Positions 9,101-24,001 of a stretch of 39,053 nucleotides of DNA are shown in pieces; within the stretch, counting starts at the first letter, position 1, and each line of letters starts with the position of its first letter. Made by a program: the position numbers and the translations under genes. The stretch is from Hypsibius dujardini. Taxonomy: Eukaryota; Tardigrada; Eutardigrada; Parachela; Hypsibiidae. The stretch spans positions 1 to 39,053 of the forward strand of contig LRSR01009626.1 of the NCBI GenBank assembly GCA_001579985.1. The letters are read 5' to 3'. The notes beneath the pieces were generated by a model. The model worked only from the letters and a program-made list of their open reading frames with translations. It had not been told where the DNA came from and did not search any database.

Positions 9101-12100
9101 ACTTTGTCTGTCTGTCTTACTTCCAATCTTCATAAAGTCAATGAAATGTCATACTCACTCTTATCTGTGACGACGCCGGACGTCGAGCACTGATCGTCAC
9201 TGGGCTGAGACTGGTTCTCACCGTGACTGCCATTGCTAGAGACGCTGCCCGACGCAGAGAACATGGCATAGCTGCGCGAGGACGGCGACGGACTGGCCAA
9301 CACACCGCCGCCGCCAACACCGTGGGAAACTGAAGGCGAACGTGAACTCAACCGACTGACACTGCCGGTCCGGCTAATTGTGCTGCTGCTGCTGGGACTT
9401 TGGCTGCGTCGACGGCGGCGCGGGTTGTAGGTCGGTTTCTCACGGAGAGGCACTGCAAGGAGGGGCAAGATGCAGATTGTCAGTCATTAATTATACACTA
9501 ATGCAATTAAGAAAACATATTTTTCTATGTGAATACGAGTAAATTAACCGTACCGATATCCTTTGAAGAATGGGTCTTGATGACGTCTGCCAGGATCGTC
9601 GCACCGGCAATCACCGCGACGTGATAGGCCGTCTGGTTGGCGTAGTTCTTAGCGTGCTTATCCGCGCCGCGAAACAACAACACCCGAGCGCAACTTTCCT
9701 GTAGACGGTGGGGAAAGAAGAATCGTTTTTGAGAGCAAGCTCGTGGTGTGTGTGCACTAATTCAATCGCCTGTCAGATTGGACATTTCTGTCTGCTATGT
9801 TTTTTTCTCTTATTCCACGGATGATCGACGATATGTATACAGCGAGGCTCGGTTAATTTGACCACAGTCAATCGCCGCGATAAAGAGATCACTTTTCACA
9901 AAGCGAAGCGAGCGATATTCGAACGCGTGTAATCCACTTTAGAGCGATAATCTAGTTTCTCCGCTATTGTTGTGTGTGATGACAAAAAGTTTAAGCGAGA
10001 ATTAATTGGGATGTATAAATCACACCGCAGAAATTGATCAACGAGCAAATATTTCGAATCGCCACACTTGAAATGAGACGATGAGAAAGACAGATAGAAA
10101 GCAGACACAGAAGAAATAGACAATTTGATCAGACAGTCAGTCACAGATACAGGCAGACAGACAAACAGACAGACATACCGGCAAACAGACAGACAGGATA
10201 GCATCTTGGCAGACACTTAGCAAACATACGGATCTAGACTCAGGCAAAGACACGCAAGCAGGCAGTCAGACAGTCAGACCAGCAAGACAAATAGACAGAC
10301 AGACAGGCAGCAGGCAGGCAAGCAGGCAGGCAGGCAAGCAGGCAGGCAGACAGACAGAAAGAATCCAGGCAGAGCCTTGTTTGATCAGAGAAGGTGCGAC
10401 TGCAGAAGGACAAGCCCAACAAAATTCTTCAATGTCTACTCTCAAGAAGGTGGTAAAACGATAAAACAATCTCCCTATCTCACTCTCACGCAACTGGGTC
10501 AGAATGTTTTTACACCACTACTCTAAAGTAGTCTAGAAGAGTGTAAAAAGCCCTCTTCAGCGGTAAAAAAGAGACAAACTTACGTAACGGACACTGACCA
10601 CTTTCCGGGGTCTCCTCACAGATCATAAACTACCGGCAGTGTCCACCACCAACGAACCATAACCACCATCACAGGGGCAAAAAATGATTTCTCTCTCTCT
10701 CACTAAGAACGTGGTGTTCTTTTCGTTAACAGACAATCTACCTCTCTGACCTCAATATCAAGCCAACCACTACCGACCACCACCGTTGCCTGTGCCTGTC
10801 TGTGTGTGTCTGTGTCTGTGTATGTGTGTATTCGGTTGTGTCTGTTGTCTGTGCATCTATGTCTGTAGATCGTATTACTCGTACATGGAGGGAAGTTTAC
10901 CTGGTTATTCACAGCGCAAACGTGAAGAGGTGTATTGCCGCTGGCGTTGCGCGCGTCAATGTCCGCGCCGTAGAAGATGAGGTGCTCCAGATGCCGCACA
11001 TAGCCGTTTCGGCAGACCTAAAAACACACGGACCACACACACACACACATGAGACTTCCCAAGATGCCGGTGAGATACGCAAAACCGCCGAAAAGCACGA
11101 AATGAGAACACAAGTTTCGACGTCGTCTTGTGCGTGCGAGGAAAATATGTGTGTGTGTGTATGTGTGTGTGGAGCCAATTTCGTTCGGTAAACACCAACA
11201 AAAGGTTGTTGCAGCAAGAGCGAGAGTACAGGTATAAGCGGCAACAAACATGCGGGTGAAGTTGACGGATCATTCCCCTTTGTGACTTTGCTGCCGGCCG
11301 CTCGCATTTCTTCGTGCGTACGCGAGCGACGGTCAAGTCACATGAACTCTATTTTTGTCCAGCACGAACATGGCGATCGTATGGGGTGCTACATACTGCA
11401 GGCATTCGCTGTGCCGTACCTGATGGATTTCCTGGGAGCCTTGGGAGTCCACTGCGCCGGGCATGGCGTAATCGTGGAGCAAGAGCTCACACAGGCTGGG
11501 GTTGCTTGAATGTGTCACCGAGTAGTAGAGGGGAGTGAGGCCCTTGGAGTCCTTGTAGTTGGCAGATGAGCCCAGCTCCAAAAGTCCCTGGAAAGCGCGA
11601 TTACTTGTCAGAAAACTAAATGTATCGATGCATAAGCAGATCGCCAGAAAGACAGACAAACAGGTAGGCAGGCAGGCAGAGCGATGGGCTGGCCGGGAAA
11701 CAGACACACAGATAGACTTACACACAGACAAACAGACAATCCGACAGATAGACAGACAGAGACAGACCGACAGACAGCCAAATAGACATAGATAGGCACA
11801 GCCAGACAAACTGGGACACAGGCAGACAAGCCCGCAGACGGGCAGCTAAAGCGACAGGCAGACACTGAACCACGTACTAAAGGAGACAGACAGACAAATA
11901 AGCAGACAAACAGGCAGAGAAAGTCCATACCTGCAGTGCTTTAAAATTATTCTGTTGAGCTGCCCTGTGAAGTGGCGTGCAGCCATCAAGGGCCCGGAAG
12001 TCAAGATGAGCACCGCCATTGATAAGCGCCACCTACGATGCAGGCAGACAAAAATTCCACATAAATATATATACCAGTGTGTCCGTATTAGGGGTCAACC

Positions 12101-15100
12101 CACACTCTCGCTCATGGTATGGTATTTTTAATTAATTACCGCTACTACTACTCACCAATACAGGAACCGGCTCTTTCAAAGTCGTGGCCAAAGTGAGGGG
12201 TGTTTCTGCATAGAGAACAATCACATTGTGCATAAATTGTGCGTTCCCCCACTCGTACGCCTCGCGCTCGCGCGGGAGGTCAAAACGATAAAAAATTCAT
12301 CTCTGCGTGATGATGATGAGGAGCTCGACCAGCAGCACCAGCAGTACTAACCTCCGTTATCCAAGTCATGAAAATTTGGATCCAGCCCCTTGTTGCAAAG
12401 CTTTGTGATTTTGTCGCACTGAGCGCTGAGAATGTACTCCACAAATTTCCGCAGATTCGACTGCAAATGAGATATGAAGATCGTTAAATTTTCATTTGCA
12501 GCGTGCATGATGCTTCAAGAGTGAAACAAGTTAACCTTACACGAGGTCAATTTTAAGAGTACAGGCAGCACGACAACCGGTTAGACAATGGGTAGGTAAA
12601 GTGAGAGTGAAACTGACAGACAAATAGATTGACAGACAGACAGACAGACAGACAAGCAAAGAGAAAAGAAACAGTCAACTAAAATCAAATTCACGCAGAC
12701 AGGCAACTTGGATGTACAGCTGGGCCAAACCATCAACAGGCAGATAGATAGACAGAAAAACATACACAGACAGAAAGACAGACAGACAGACAGAAATAGG
12801 AGACAACAAGGCTCAAAATCAGACGGAACGACAAACATGAAGTCTAGACGGGCGAACCAATCTACAGAGAGACAGACAGATAGATCGGCAAGCAAGCGTT
12901 CAGAAAAGGAGCGGAGAAGCAAGACAACCAAACGCAGTATCAGAAAAAAAGTAACGTACACAATGGAAGCACATACAATAACACCAATCTTCAGGCCGAC
13001 CGGAAGACACGTAGTCAGAGAACAAGTGAGGCAGGCAAACCAGACTCAAAATCAAGCGATCAGACAAAACGAAATAAACAGATGAACCTATCTACTGACA
13101 GACACACAAACAGACAAACAAAGCAAGCCAGATAAGGAAACAGAGTAAGACAGACAAACGTACTTTCAGACAGTACAACCGACAGCCAGACAAGTGCAGG
13201 ACCCCAGACAAACATTCAAACAACGTAGGCCAAGCTCTGGAAATGCCTAATCAGGAAACTCCCCCAGCCTATCCGTTCGAAGAAGCAGATACAATACAGC
13301 CGAGGGAGAACGGACACTTCAAACAGGATTACAATGAGAGACGACGGACCCGACGACCAGGCATATTACGGCATCCCCGACACAGCGACTTGACAATGGC
13401 ACACGGCATCGATAAACAGATTATATTCCAAGCCTTGACAGGACAGGTGCCGGTATCGTGGTGGATCGCAACAAAATCCCGCAGCAACAGCAGGTGAAAG
13501 AACCCAGCGTCCGCAAGCACAACATGTTCAGTCCAAACACAGACACACAAACGAAACACGTCCAGTCCAAACACAGACACACCAACGAATGTGTTTGTGT
13601 GTGTATCAAAAAGATCGCTTACCTTCGTGTGCAACTGTTTCAGCACCTTCTCATCCAGATTCATCATTTTGTAGACGCGGCGTTTATACTTGAGCTGCAA
13701 AGGAAAACAAAGGAGATAAACTGAAGATGACGCGAACGAGATTCATCCAATCCAGGCAACACGCACAACAGCCTCGTTTTCAATTACATCACATAGTGCG
13801 GATTAATAATAAATAAATGATAAATCAAAATAAAATCCCCGCACAGTTAGTTAGGCAGAGACTGACAGAGAGACATCATCATCGACGCACGAACGAAGAA
13901 CAACAACAACAACCAACATCAACCGACTCGCGGAAGAGATCGGATCGAATTCAGGTGGACCAATTTCATCGATCGCACACAACTCGTGTGTCCGAGTTGG
14001 TGTGTCTGTGTCCGACTGGCTTACAGAGGTATGTACTACGGTACGGAGTTGAGAGTCAACCTCTTTTTTTCGCGAGCACATACATCGAAACAGACACAGA
14101 CAGAAGCACGAGTCAATTGGATAGACAGACATTCGGTCAGCAGTCGGTTATTATTATTTTCTCTTTTTCGCCCCGCTCACTCTCTTCTCGGTTCTCACAG
14201 ACACCGATCAATATATCCCTAATACAATTGAGAAGTAGGCCAGAGAAAAGCCTTTCTCTGCGGTACATATTATCGACATACTACTGTACACACACACAAT
14301 CCATGGAAGCGAATTGTCTGTGCGTGTGTGTTGTCTTGAGAGAGTTTTTTCTATGGTCGCGCGAGCGCCACTTTCGTTGTTACACTCTGCGAGATGATAA
14401 AAGACAGACAGACATTCAGGCAGCTCTTGCTTTTATCATTTTCTTAAGTCGTAGACAGTGCCATACACAAGTGCCATAGTCATATCGAGTGGAGCGCAGC
14501 GAAGGAAATCAAGGTCGAACAGTGGTCTACTGGTTCAGCTCTGATGTGTGAGACAAGAACAAGGTGAAGGGGTGGATGTGATCTCAGACTGAGCCTCGCT
14601 AGAAGTGAGATTACGGAATCGAAGGTGAACAAGGGTTTTTTGCCGGGTGCCTGCCTGATGCGTTTGTCAGACAACGAGGCAAAACCTGCGGACCGACGGA
14701 CAGATAAACACGCAGACAGACCAACCGTCGAACAGACAGATAAACGGAGAGGCAGATAAATAGACAGAAAGACAGACAAGCAGACAGACAGATCGATGGA
14801 AGAACAGGCAGATAAATAGATAGGCAGACTGACAGACTGACAGACTGACAGACTGACAGACTGACTGACAGACAGACACACACACAGCCAGACAGACACA
14901 CAGACACACAGCCAGACAGACACACAGACAATCAAGGATATATTTCCAAATTCCGAAAATCAGCTTCCAAACTTTTCTGATGAAAATCTGTGCTCAATCG
15001 GCCATACGTACAAAACGCAGCAACCCAGCGGGAACGCCCAATCAATCACCCAAACGATGTATAACAATATTTTGACATGAGAAGTTCAACTTTGCACAAA

Positions 15101-18100
15101 TAAATCTCGATCTTTCCGCCGTTGCGCACTTGGGCGCGATCAACCGCACCAATTACTTGTGCTTCTGTGGGCCTTGACCAAAAGGCGCGACCGAGACCAT
15201 CACCTGTGATGTATGATGTACCACTACCAGCAGTTACCAGCTACCCCCACGGTGTGCGGATAAGTAGCGAAAAAAATCAAGGTCGCCTAACCAGAACAAA
15301 CACCACACACACCAACCAACCAAACGGTTGACCGCCGCTCATCACTCTCCGCCGCTGGACAAATTAATAACGCTTTCGCCAAGCAGCGCAGTGTGTAAGG
15401 AATTTGTACATGTAATGGCACTTTAAAATTTTAATTTTCTGCTCTGTCGCGTGGTGTACCCGCCCAAGGAAAAGTGCCCCTCTCTCGCAGTGGTGTGAGA
15501 TTGGTAATCGGTGTGCACTCCAGTCTTTCCTCTACAACTTGAATGCAGAAATTGAAAGAGAGGGGGAAAAACGTTACGATAAACGAACGAGATGAGTGCC
15601 GAAAATTCACAGCCCAACCTGATATGAAGACAGGCACTGAATATAGGCACGGAAGCAGACACATAGACACACAGACAGATGGAGAGTCACGGAGCAGACA
15701 AGCAGTTATTGAGACTAGTACATAGACAGGTACACAGTCAGTCATATAGACAGACAAGACAAGCAGGCAAGCCAATAGATAGACATACAAACAGACACAC
15801 ACACAAGCAATCAGGCAGACAGACAGACAAACAGACAGGCAGGCAAATAGATAGACAAACATAGAAACACGTAGGGAGTAAGGTAAACACGACGAACACA
15901 GTCAAAATGCTCAGTCTCATTCTCACAGTCATTAGTATATAGTTCACAACTCATGTAAGAATTTCCGTAGCTAATAACAGTTTCGTTTTGTTTGACCTGA
16001 ATTTTATGCCTTTCCTGACACCGTATTTTCATGTACCATACCAGCGGTAGCCCTATTATTAACCGGAGCAAAATATTATTGTACGAACGCGACTTTTTGC
16101 CGGTAATATTTCCGGTACATATGTGTTGTGTGTATACACGCTAATAAAGACATTCCGAAAGGCGGCTGCGACGACGAACAAACACCCTTCATTTCCCATT
16201 GCTGCCCATTGTACAGGTAGATGGTCAATAAAAAATACAAAAATTTCAAAGACAGACTATTGACTCTACAATCATCAAAGGGGAAAAAATACAAACACAC
16301 ATTAGTTTACGACAATGGATATTAACCTAAAATCGATGTCTGTCTGTGTGTATGTGCATGCATGTTACTAGTTGTCCAGATTTGAGGTGAACACGGTGTA
16401 GAAATGTCAACTTTCGTTTCCGCCCACCCTCAAACGCATACAGTCTGGCTTCCTGCATTACCATCGCTCTGACTAACTGACTGACTGACTGACTGACTGA
16501 ACATAGGCAAACACCTCCACTGGACCGGCGATTACGGCGGCGGTGGTGGTGTGAAAGGAAATGTAGATATCCGAAGAAAACAACAGTAAATTTTTTGGCT
16601 AAATTAAATATAGGTAGGACAGGCGGGAGGTGAACCATAACATGTGCAGGTAGAGGAAATTCAATGGTACCGCCGAAGCGGGGGAAAAACAATGGCGGCT
16701 TGTTGATGTCGTGCGAGCCGCCCACATACAAACAGACATGGGAAAAATGAAAGCGGTCTTGCTCAGCCAGACAGACACATACTGTAGACATACTGTAGAC
16801 ATGCAGACAGACCGACAGACAGACCGACAGACAGACAGACAAACTGGCAGAGAGGCAGGGAGACAGACAAACTGACAGAGAGGCAGGCAGGCAGACAGAC
16901 AAGCAGACAGGGCTGATTTACAAACCGAGAAGCAGGCAGATGGTAACAAGACAGGCTACAGCGACGTCTAAGACACCCTAAGACACAACTAAAATTGCTC
17001 TGTGCCAGACGACGTCCTGATCCACGTGCCGTTCCCCCAATCTCCGGAGAAAGTGTAGCAGATTATTTTTGACAAATTTCCCCCCAAATCGATTAATCCC
17101 ACGCAAGTTCCACACAGACATGCCATCCCCCATTCACATGCACATACATGTACAGACACGCAAAAAAACTGATGATGATGACAGGGGCAGTGCAAATGAC
17201 CGAGTCTCGCTCGCACACCCGGGGTCCACCAAACTTTACGTAATCGACGGTCAGCGTACGAGGAGATTGGATGGACCAGGGGGGGGGGAGGGGGTGGATG
17301 GAGCCGCGAAAAATATGTCACATCACAACAGACATCTATCCATACACGTTTAATGCTAATCGAAACGGATCGATCATAACCAATAGCGAACCCATCGACC
17401 GGGCCGGGGTGAAACAAACCAACACGACCCGTAACAAATTCACCGTAAATCTTAATTCCACACACACACACACAACGTCTGTATATGCATGCACGGCCCA
17501 TGTGGAATGCATATGCAAACAGGTATCCCCCAACCGACAACGTGGTACCAGCAGATGGTTGCAGTGAACGCACCTCTAAATATCCCACATGACCCGGCAT
17601 CGGATAATCCTTCAGTTCGCGTTCATCGTCAAGGAACTTGCCGGCGCGTCCGTTGAATGGCGGGCAGAAGAGGCCGAAATTGGCGCTGTCCTTCAACTCC
17701 TAGAAAGGGGAGACAGAAAACAAAAATAATGAGATCATCACGTCATGGATCGATCTATAAAAACTCAACAACAAATCTTGTATTAGCTATATCAATTTCC
17801 ATTAATGACTCAAAGTTTCGAGGAAATCAAGCGAGCGAGCAGTATACAAACGAATATATACAAATAATCCGACAGACACTCAAGCACATTCAAGTCACAC
17901 AGACCTAAAGACACACACACAGACCAGGCAGACATAGAAAGACAGACAGCCGTAGGCACAGACACAATTAAGCAGCCAGCAGAAAGATAGACAGACGGAC
18001 AGACAGACATTCAGGCAGACAGACATTCAGGCAGTCAGACAACCGGACCGATAACCAGGCAAGCAGAGAGACAGACAAAGAGACAGGCAGACAAGTAGAC

Positions 18101-21100
18101 AGACAGATATTCAGACAGACAATCAGTCGGACAAACAGTCAATAAATGTTATTAGCTATCAATTTCCGTTATTGTCTATGTTTGTCTTTTGACTTTTTCC
18201 CCTCGGCGTTCTATTAATCAATCAAACGTCCTAATCCACTTTAAGACACTTTCGCGTTTTGCATTTCGAACGGCAATATATCCGCGATTATCCCCGCTCC
18301 TTTGCTTTCATCGGTCCTTATCATCAGCAGGCAAATAACTCATTTTTCACTCCGATCTACTGCTGCGATCTTGTCTCTTTAGCGATTCGGCGCGATCAGT
18401 CCCCGCGTTACAGAGTGACGAAGTATATGTTTGCAAAACGTATTTCCCCTCCACGCGTCGCGCACATATCCATTTTTGCTGCTCCTTCCGCGATGTTTGC
18501 AGAGACCGTTCGCGTTCGCGGTGCAATTAGGCGTGTAGCTGCTGCTTGAGCCGGTCAATTTCGACGCGTCAGAGTTACTAGTCGTCATTGAGAAAAAATC
18601 CGCATCTCTCGGCATTTTCCCGAAATAGTCGGCCGTAAAGACCTACAGACACACTTTTGCGGGAGAATACGGTGCCATCATTGGGTCCGTCGTGATGTGG
18701 TATACTCACACTCAGAGGAACACTCCCACGCATCACGATTTTGACGGGTCGGTATCGTCGTCGAACGTGGGTTGGTAAGTACATGTCCGACGAACGATCT
18801 GTGTGACTCTCTCGCTTTCAGACACGTAGCGTTGGTAAATTACAACGAAGCAATCACTCGACACTCCAACCAGAAGGAAAGAGGAATCAATCGAAATCCG
18901 GAAGCTTGATCAAGCACTCAATCAACCACCCACCCACCAAAGCTTTCAAAAAAGGGTATAAATAACCAATCGACAGTTTCTATTAATACAATCAATCAAG
19001 CATTCGATCCTACCAGTCAACGCCCGACACGACAGGCAATCAAATCAACAATCAATTAACGGCCACGATGATCATTTGTTCGCTTGCCTATGTGTGAATT
19101 CCGGCCGTAAAATTGTCCCGGAAAAGATGTGGACGATGGATTCAGTCGAAAAAATTCAGACTATTGACAACGGTGTTCAAAGAATTTTAAAAGCGCATAA
19201 TCAAACAGTACGTAGCATCGATTTCGCGCATGTGCGAGAAATGGTTTCCCCCAAGCAGAGAGCGATCAAGCGGGACACAGAAACTCTCGCGAACCGAATC
19301 AAAGAGAGACAACACGAACACAATCGTCCTTTAGTTAGTTGTGAGTGAAGTTTGTGTCTGAAGGAGGCTGGAGAGACTCGCGCGGGTATTCACAAGGCTA
19401 ATTGTCGAGTGGAACGGAATCCACGGATCAAGGCGTGCTTGAAAGCGGCGAGGAGCGCACGATCTTCAAGCCACCACCACCTCCCTCCTTCTAGGCAGGC
19501 AGGCTTGATATCAAATCAATCCGAGAAAAAAAGCGCGACAGAGACCTCCTCTCTCTCTCACTCTCTCCAATCGTCACTTGATCAACGAGAGGAGAGAAAA
19601 AAGTGAACTGTCCATCAATTCAGTCACGGTGTGGCCGGTGTGAGTCCGAAGACGCGTGACGATCGCACGGAAATCTGGAAACCCGCTCCGCGAACATACA
19701 GTCCGCCGTCATTGTTCGAATTTAAAGACACACTCACTCTCTCTCTTGTTGCGGTTTGTTTTCGCCAGAGTTCGCGCCGCCGCCCGAATTGTGATTTCAG
19801 TGTTTCACACTCACGCTCGCTCGTATTGTTCTCCGGAGCGAGCCTGTCGACGTCCACCGTGGAGTAGAGCAGACCGAATTCTCAAGAGCTCCCCAAACCG
19901 GCAACAAGCAGTCCGTCGCTCAATTCACAACAGCGACCTCCACCCCCTCCCCAGACAGGACATGCAGAAAAAACACCAAGACCTCGTTGTCTTCCTTCAC
20001 TAACAACAACAACAGTCACCGTCGTCGCCCTTCTCCACCACAACACCCCCTCAAAGGAAGTTTTTCCAGTTCTCCCGGAGGGCAGTCACTCCGGTTTTGA
20101 ACCTTGCGTGCGTGTGAATAACTGGCCCGCGGAATAACAACAGAAGTGAAGCAGCAGCAACGGTTGTCAATTACCGTCGAGATTGACGTTTTGATTAGTG
20201 ATTAGTCAGTCATTTCCACTCTGCAGCCGGACACACGAATGGCGCCTCCGTTCCGTTGTGCAGTGATGGTGCAGCATAGTCGGTCGGGTTTTCCTTGTCA
20301 CGTCGCCCGGTCAGGACCTGCGCGTGTGTCCGTGGCGTGTCCGCGAGATCTTTGTGTTGTGTTGTTGCGATGTGTTGCTTCATCCACTCAACCAGAATAA
20401 TTCTCTACAGCGAGTCTCTGCAGAGAGAGAGAGAGGATCCTCTTCACTCACTCCGGCCCGCGCTCTTGTTCCGATCACGCAATGCCGCTCCACACCCGGA
20501 AGCAGGGCACTTAACGCGTTGACCACACACACACACACACACCGGACCGGTGTTGATCGGTGGACAACTGCTCTCTCCCTCCCTCTCTGTCTCTCTCTCT
20601 CTCTCTGTCTGTCTCGCAATAATGGGAAACGATGATAATGATAATGATGATGCTGGTAATTATTTCCGAGGCATTGTTGCTGGAGCGTCTCAAATCGGCG
20701 ATTGTTGAGCAGCTTTTTCCTTCAAGAACATATCCAATTCGCTTGCAGGGCAATCGGATAATTCAGCAGCTGGTGTGGCTGGGCGAAGAGAGGCAGTCGC
20801 GCAAAGTCCGGCACGCACGCACACACGGACCGGTGTATGGTGGAGAGCAGTGAAACGGAGGGGAAAAAAAGGTGCCATTGAGGAACGCAAAAAGTCACGC
20901 ATTAGCAATTTGGATGATGATGAGCTTACAGGGTGATTATAACGGAACGCGACAAGGGGGAAAATTGTAGATGAACGTGTTTTTTTTTGGTCGACCGACA
21001 AGAAAGAGACTACCTCGGAACACCACCTCACACACGATGTGTCACGCCAAAATAACCCGTTGTTTGAACATTTGGAGGAGATTCGAATTCGAATGAAAAA

Positions 21101-23961
21101 AAGCTGGTGCTTTGAAGAACCTTGTGCTTTGAAGAACCTTGTGCTTTCAAGAACCTTGTGCTTTTAAGAACCTGTGAATCGAGCGTACCTTTGGCAGGGT
21201 GGCAAACAGCCGTTGTTTCACTTCCCAAATCGGCGTCGTCGGAGGAAACTGCAGACATTTCTGTAGGAATAGAATAACAAGGCATTTAATTAGAGGTCGA
21301 ATGTATTGAACTTCGATTTAATTAAGTAAAGGGACACGCAAAGACAAGACGCAAATACAAGACAGATTCCGGATAACAAGAGAGTTTTGATTAAGCAAGC
21401 TCGTTCCATGATATTATAAAAAAATTTTAATTATAATTTTATGCAGCCTACTATGTTTCATATTACAGCACTCGAATAGGATTAAAATCAATATAATATA
21501 ATTTCACAAGAATTTTCCATTACTACTATTGTGTGGAGTTGAAATCCGCTTTGCCAGTGCAACAAGTTGTGCGAATTTGCCATTTCTAATTGACTCGTTA
21601 CTCCTTAGTCTTAACGTGTCAATTTCATTGCAAAAATATGCAATTCCCTAGCTCTTTGTGCTCAAAATTAGAATGCGTCAGTCTTCAGCGAAATGAGTCA
21701 GTGTCGCGTTTGGTATAACGCTTCCAGCGGCTTTCCCCCTGGCACCATGAGCAGAGCCCATTCACTCAGCCAAGTGAACGGTATACACATACTGGAAAAA
21801 AATCAATAACCAAACACATTAATGGGGCCTGTCGCTTTGGAATGCGCTAGACAATAATGAGGGGAAGTCAATCAAACTCAAAACAAGAGAGCCACGTGAT
21901 GGAGACACAAAGCGAACCTGCTGGCACGTTTCGCGGAAGGCGGAATAATTATTAGGCGCAACTGTTTGAAATTCCTGTATGGCTGCCCACAGGTCAAACA
22001 CCTCTCCCGGAAATGCTCTTCCCCAAACCTACTTGATCGTGCTGATCGTAAACGAATTCGTTCGTGAAAGTCCGTCCCATATAGCAAATCCGCAGGAAGC
22101 GAAAGCGCAGCGGAAGACTGAAGCTAGTCCATTCGTCCCTCTGGAAGTGGTTCATCCTGGTGAAATCCCTGGACATCGCTGAGCCCGCAGAGATAGTCGC
22201 CGGTCGCTGCATGCTGCTGCCGTTCGAAAAATGAATTCCGCAATCACTCAGCCTTCAGAAAAGTGCATGGGCTTGGAATTCGGACCAAGGGCGGTGCAGT
22301 TCGAGGCTGTCATCCCGGAGGGAAGAAATTCCCCATTCCGTTGAGGTCGCCGAGCTCGAAATCCAAACGCCGATAAGTCCGTATTCCGCGGTAAATAAAC
22401 TTGAATTCCAAAACAGAAGAGCTTCCAAAAAAGCCGCAAACCCAGGCGATCAAGGAAAATGCGAAGAGAAAGCTGGAAGGAAAGAATAATTCCTGTTTCC
22501 TTGAAGACGTCCCTGAAGGTGGTCGAGCCCGAACGCCCGAAAATCCGCCCCGCCGTAATCCGCCGCTTCAAGAAACGACCTCCTCGAGGGTAGAGCTTTC
22601 AAAAACCGACACCAGGTAGGCAACGGTGCGTATTTCCGGTAGCGAAAAAACCGACGATGACGGAGGAGGAAGGACAAGTGGAGCTGATTAAATGACGGCA
22701 AATGATCCGCGCACTGCCAGCAGCAGGGCAGGTGAATTTCGGTGGGAAAAATAGATGCGACGATAGAATGGCGCAGAGTGTGGTGGACGGAGTGAAAAGC
22801 GAGAGACGGTCAAGTGTTGGTGGCGATAGTGGTGAATGGCGATGAGGGGAGATTCTCCTCAGCAGCAATAAAAGTCCGCTGCGACTTTGCACACCCGCGT
22901 CCGAGGGAAAAAAGACAGTCGCCTCTCTCTCTCCCTGCCTCTCTTGTGTGATAAAAAACAGTGAAATTTACGATGGAAGTTGCTGCTGCGCACACCGTGT
23001 GTTGAAGCGAGCGAGCGATCAAAATCAAGAGAGAAAAAAGTCACAAATGCTTTCAGGCGTTTCAGTCGGTGAATGGAAATTAAATTAAAAGTGGGGCGGG
23101 GCTTAACCTGCCTCACCTGTCGTACAAGGAAATTCATAGCAAAGCGCCATAATAGAAATGCAGCTAGCGCCTGCGCCTAACTAAATTGTCTAGTCGTTTA
23201 AATTCTTTATCCACTTGAACCGAATCAACTAATTTAAGGGGAAAACTACAATGTTAATTTTAGCTCATGTTGCGATACAGTTTTTGACTGAGAAACGGTT
23301 GGAAATTTGCAGACCTGATACCGGCGAAGGAAACGAGGCGCATCAGAAAGAAACGCCTGTACTACAGCGGGCAATGCGCACTGCACACTGCGCAAGTGCA
23401 TAAATTAACAGTAATTTGCATTGCAATGCAAGTGTGTTATGCTGTGGGGTGGTCCTCGCCATCAAATCCGGTTAGCACTTCAACTGGGTACTTAATAGCG
23501 AAAAACTAATTAGCGAAGAGCTCTCTCTCTTTCTCTATGCGTTTTTCCACTGTGCACCGTTGAAAATCGTCTGACCGGTGCTTGCTGCAGCAACAAAAGT
23601 ATCGCGCAGAGCGGCGCGCGTTTTTTGCTTCATCACGCACGGACGTTAAGGTCTTAAGGAAGTTAAGCAGCACAACATGACACTTTGAACTTGATGCAAT
23701 ATATGCTCTGTACATAGAGAAGACAGCAAGACACAACAGACAATCGATGGTACCGACTACCGAGACTAATTTGCTCGACGAATTAGTCACCCGTTATTAC
23801 TGTCTTTACATGTACAGTATACCAGTACTGCCTATATACGGTATATATCTACTTGTAATGCAACAATGTATAACAAAACAAATACGCCATAATTACCTCC
23901 TTTGCCCATTCTAGACCCAGAGACCTAACTTAAGTGCCTAAGTCTGACAGTAAGACAGTAA

Positions 23962-24001
<40 letters not shown>

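Larger units (their letters stand above)
13695..17573. other. SHANK intron 3 (3.9 kb)
   Basis: No supported gene on either strand. It holds three CAGA-type arrays (14692-14932, 15630-15862, 16780-16935) and a short TGAC run (about 16480-16500). Long frames here are Cys-Leu-Ser-Val or Thr-Asp-Arg-Gln repeat translations. Confidence 0.6.
17700..21188. other. SHANK intron 2 (3.5 kb)
   Basis: Contains a CAGA array (17874-18140), a GC-richer, pyrimidine-rich block at about 19.3-20.9 kb with CA and TC tracts (20522-20542, 20570-20614), and a 17-bp minisatellite next to the exon 2 donor. One small + strand frame is noted separately. Confidence 0.55.

Noticed and set aside
21819-22001. Frame with FDLWAAIQEFQTVAPNNYSA considered as an exon or pseudogene
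   Set aside because: No ATG, weak donor (gttcgc) and no family match; neighbouring frames do not join it.
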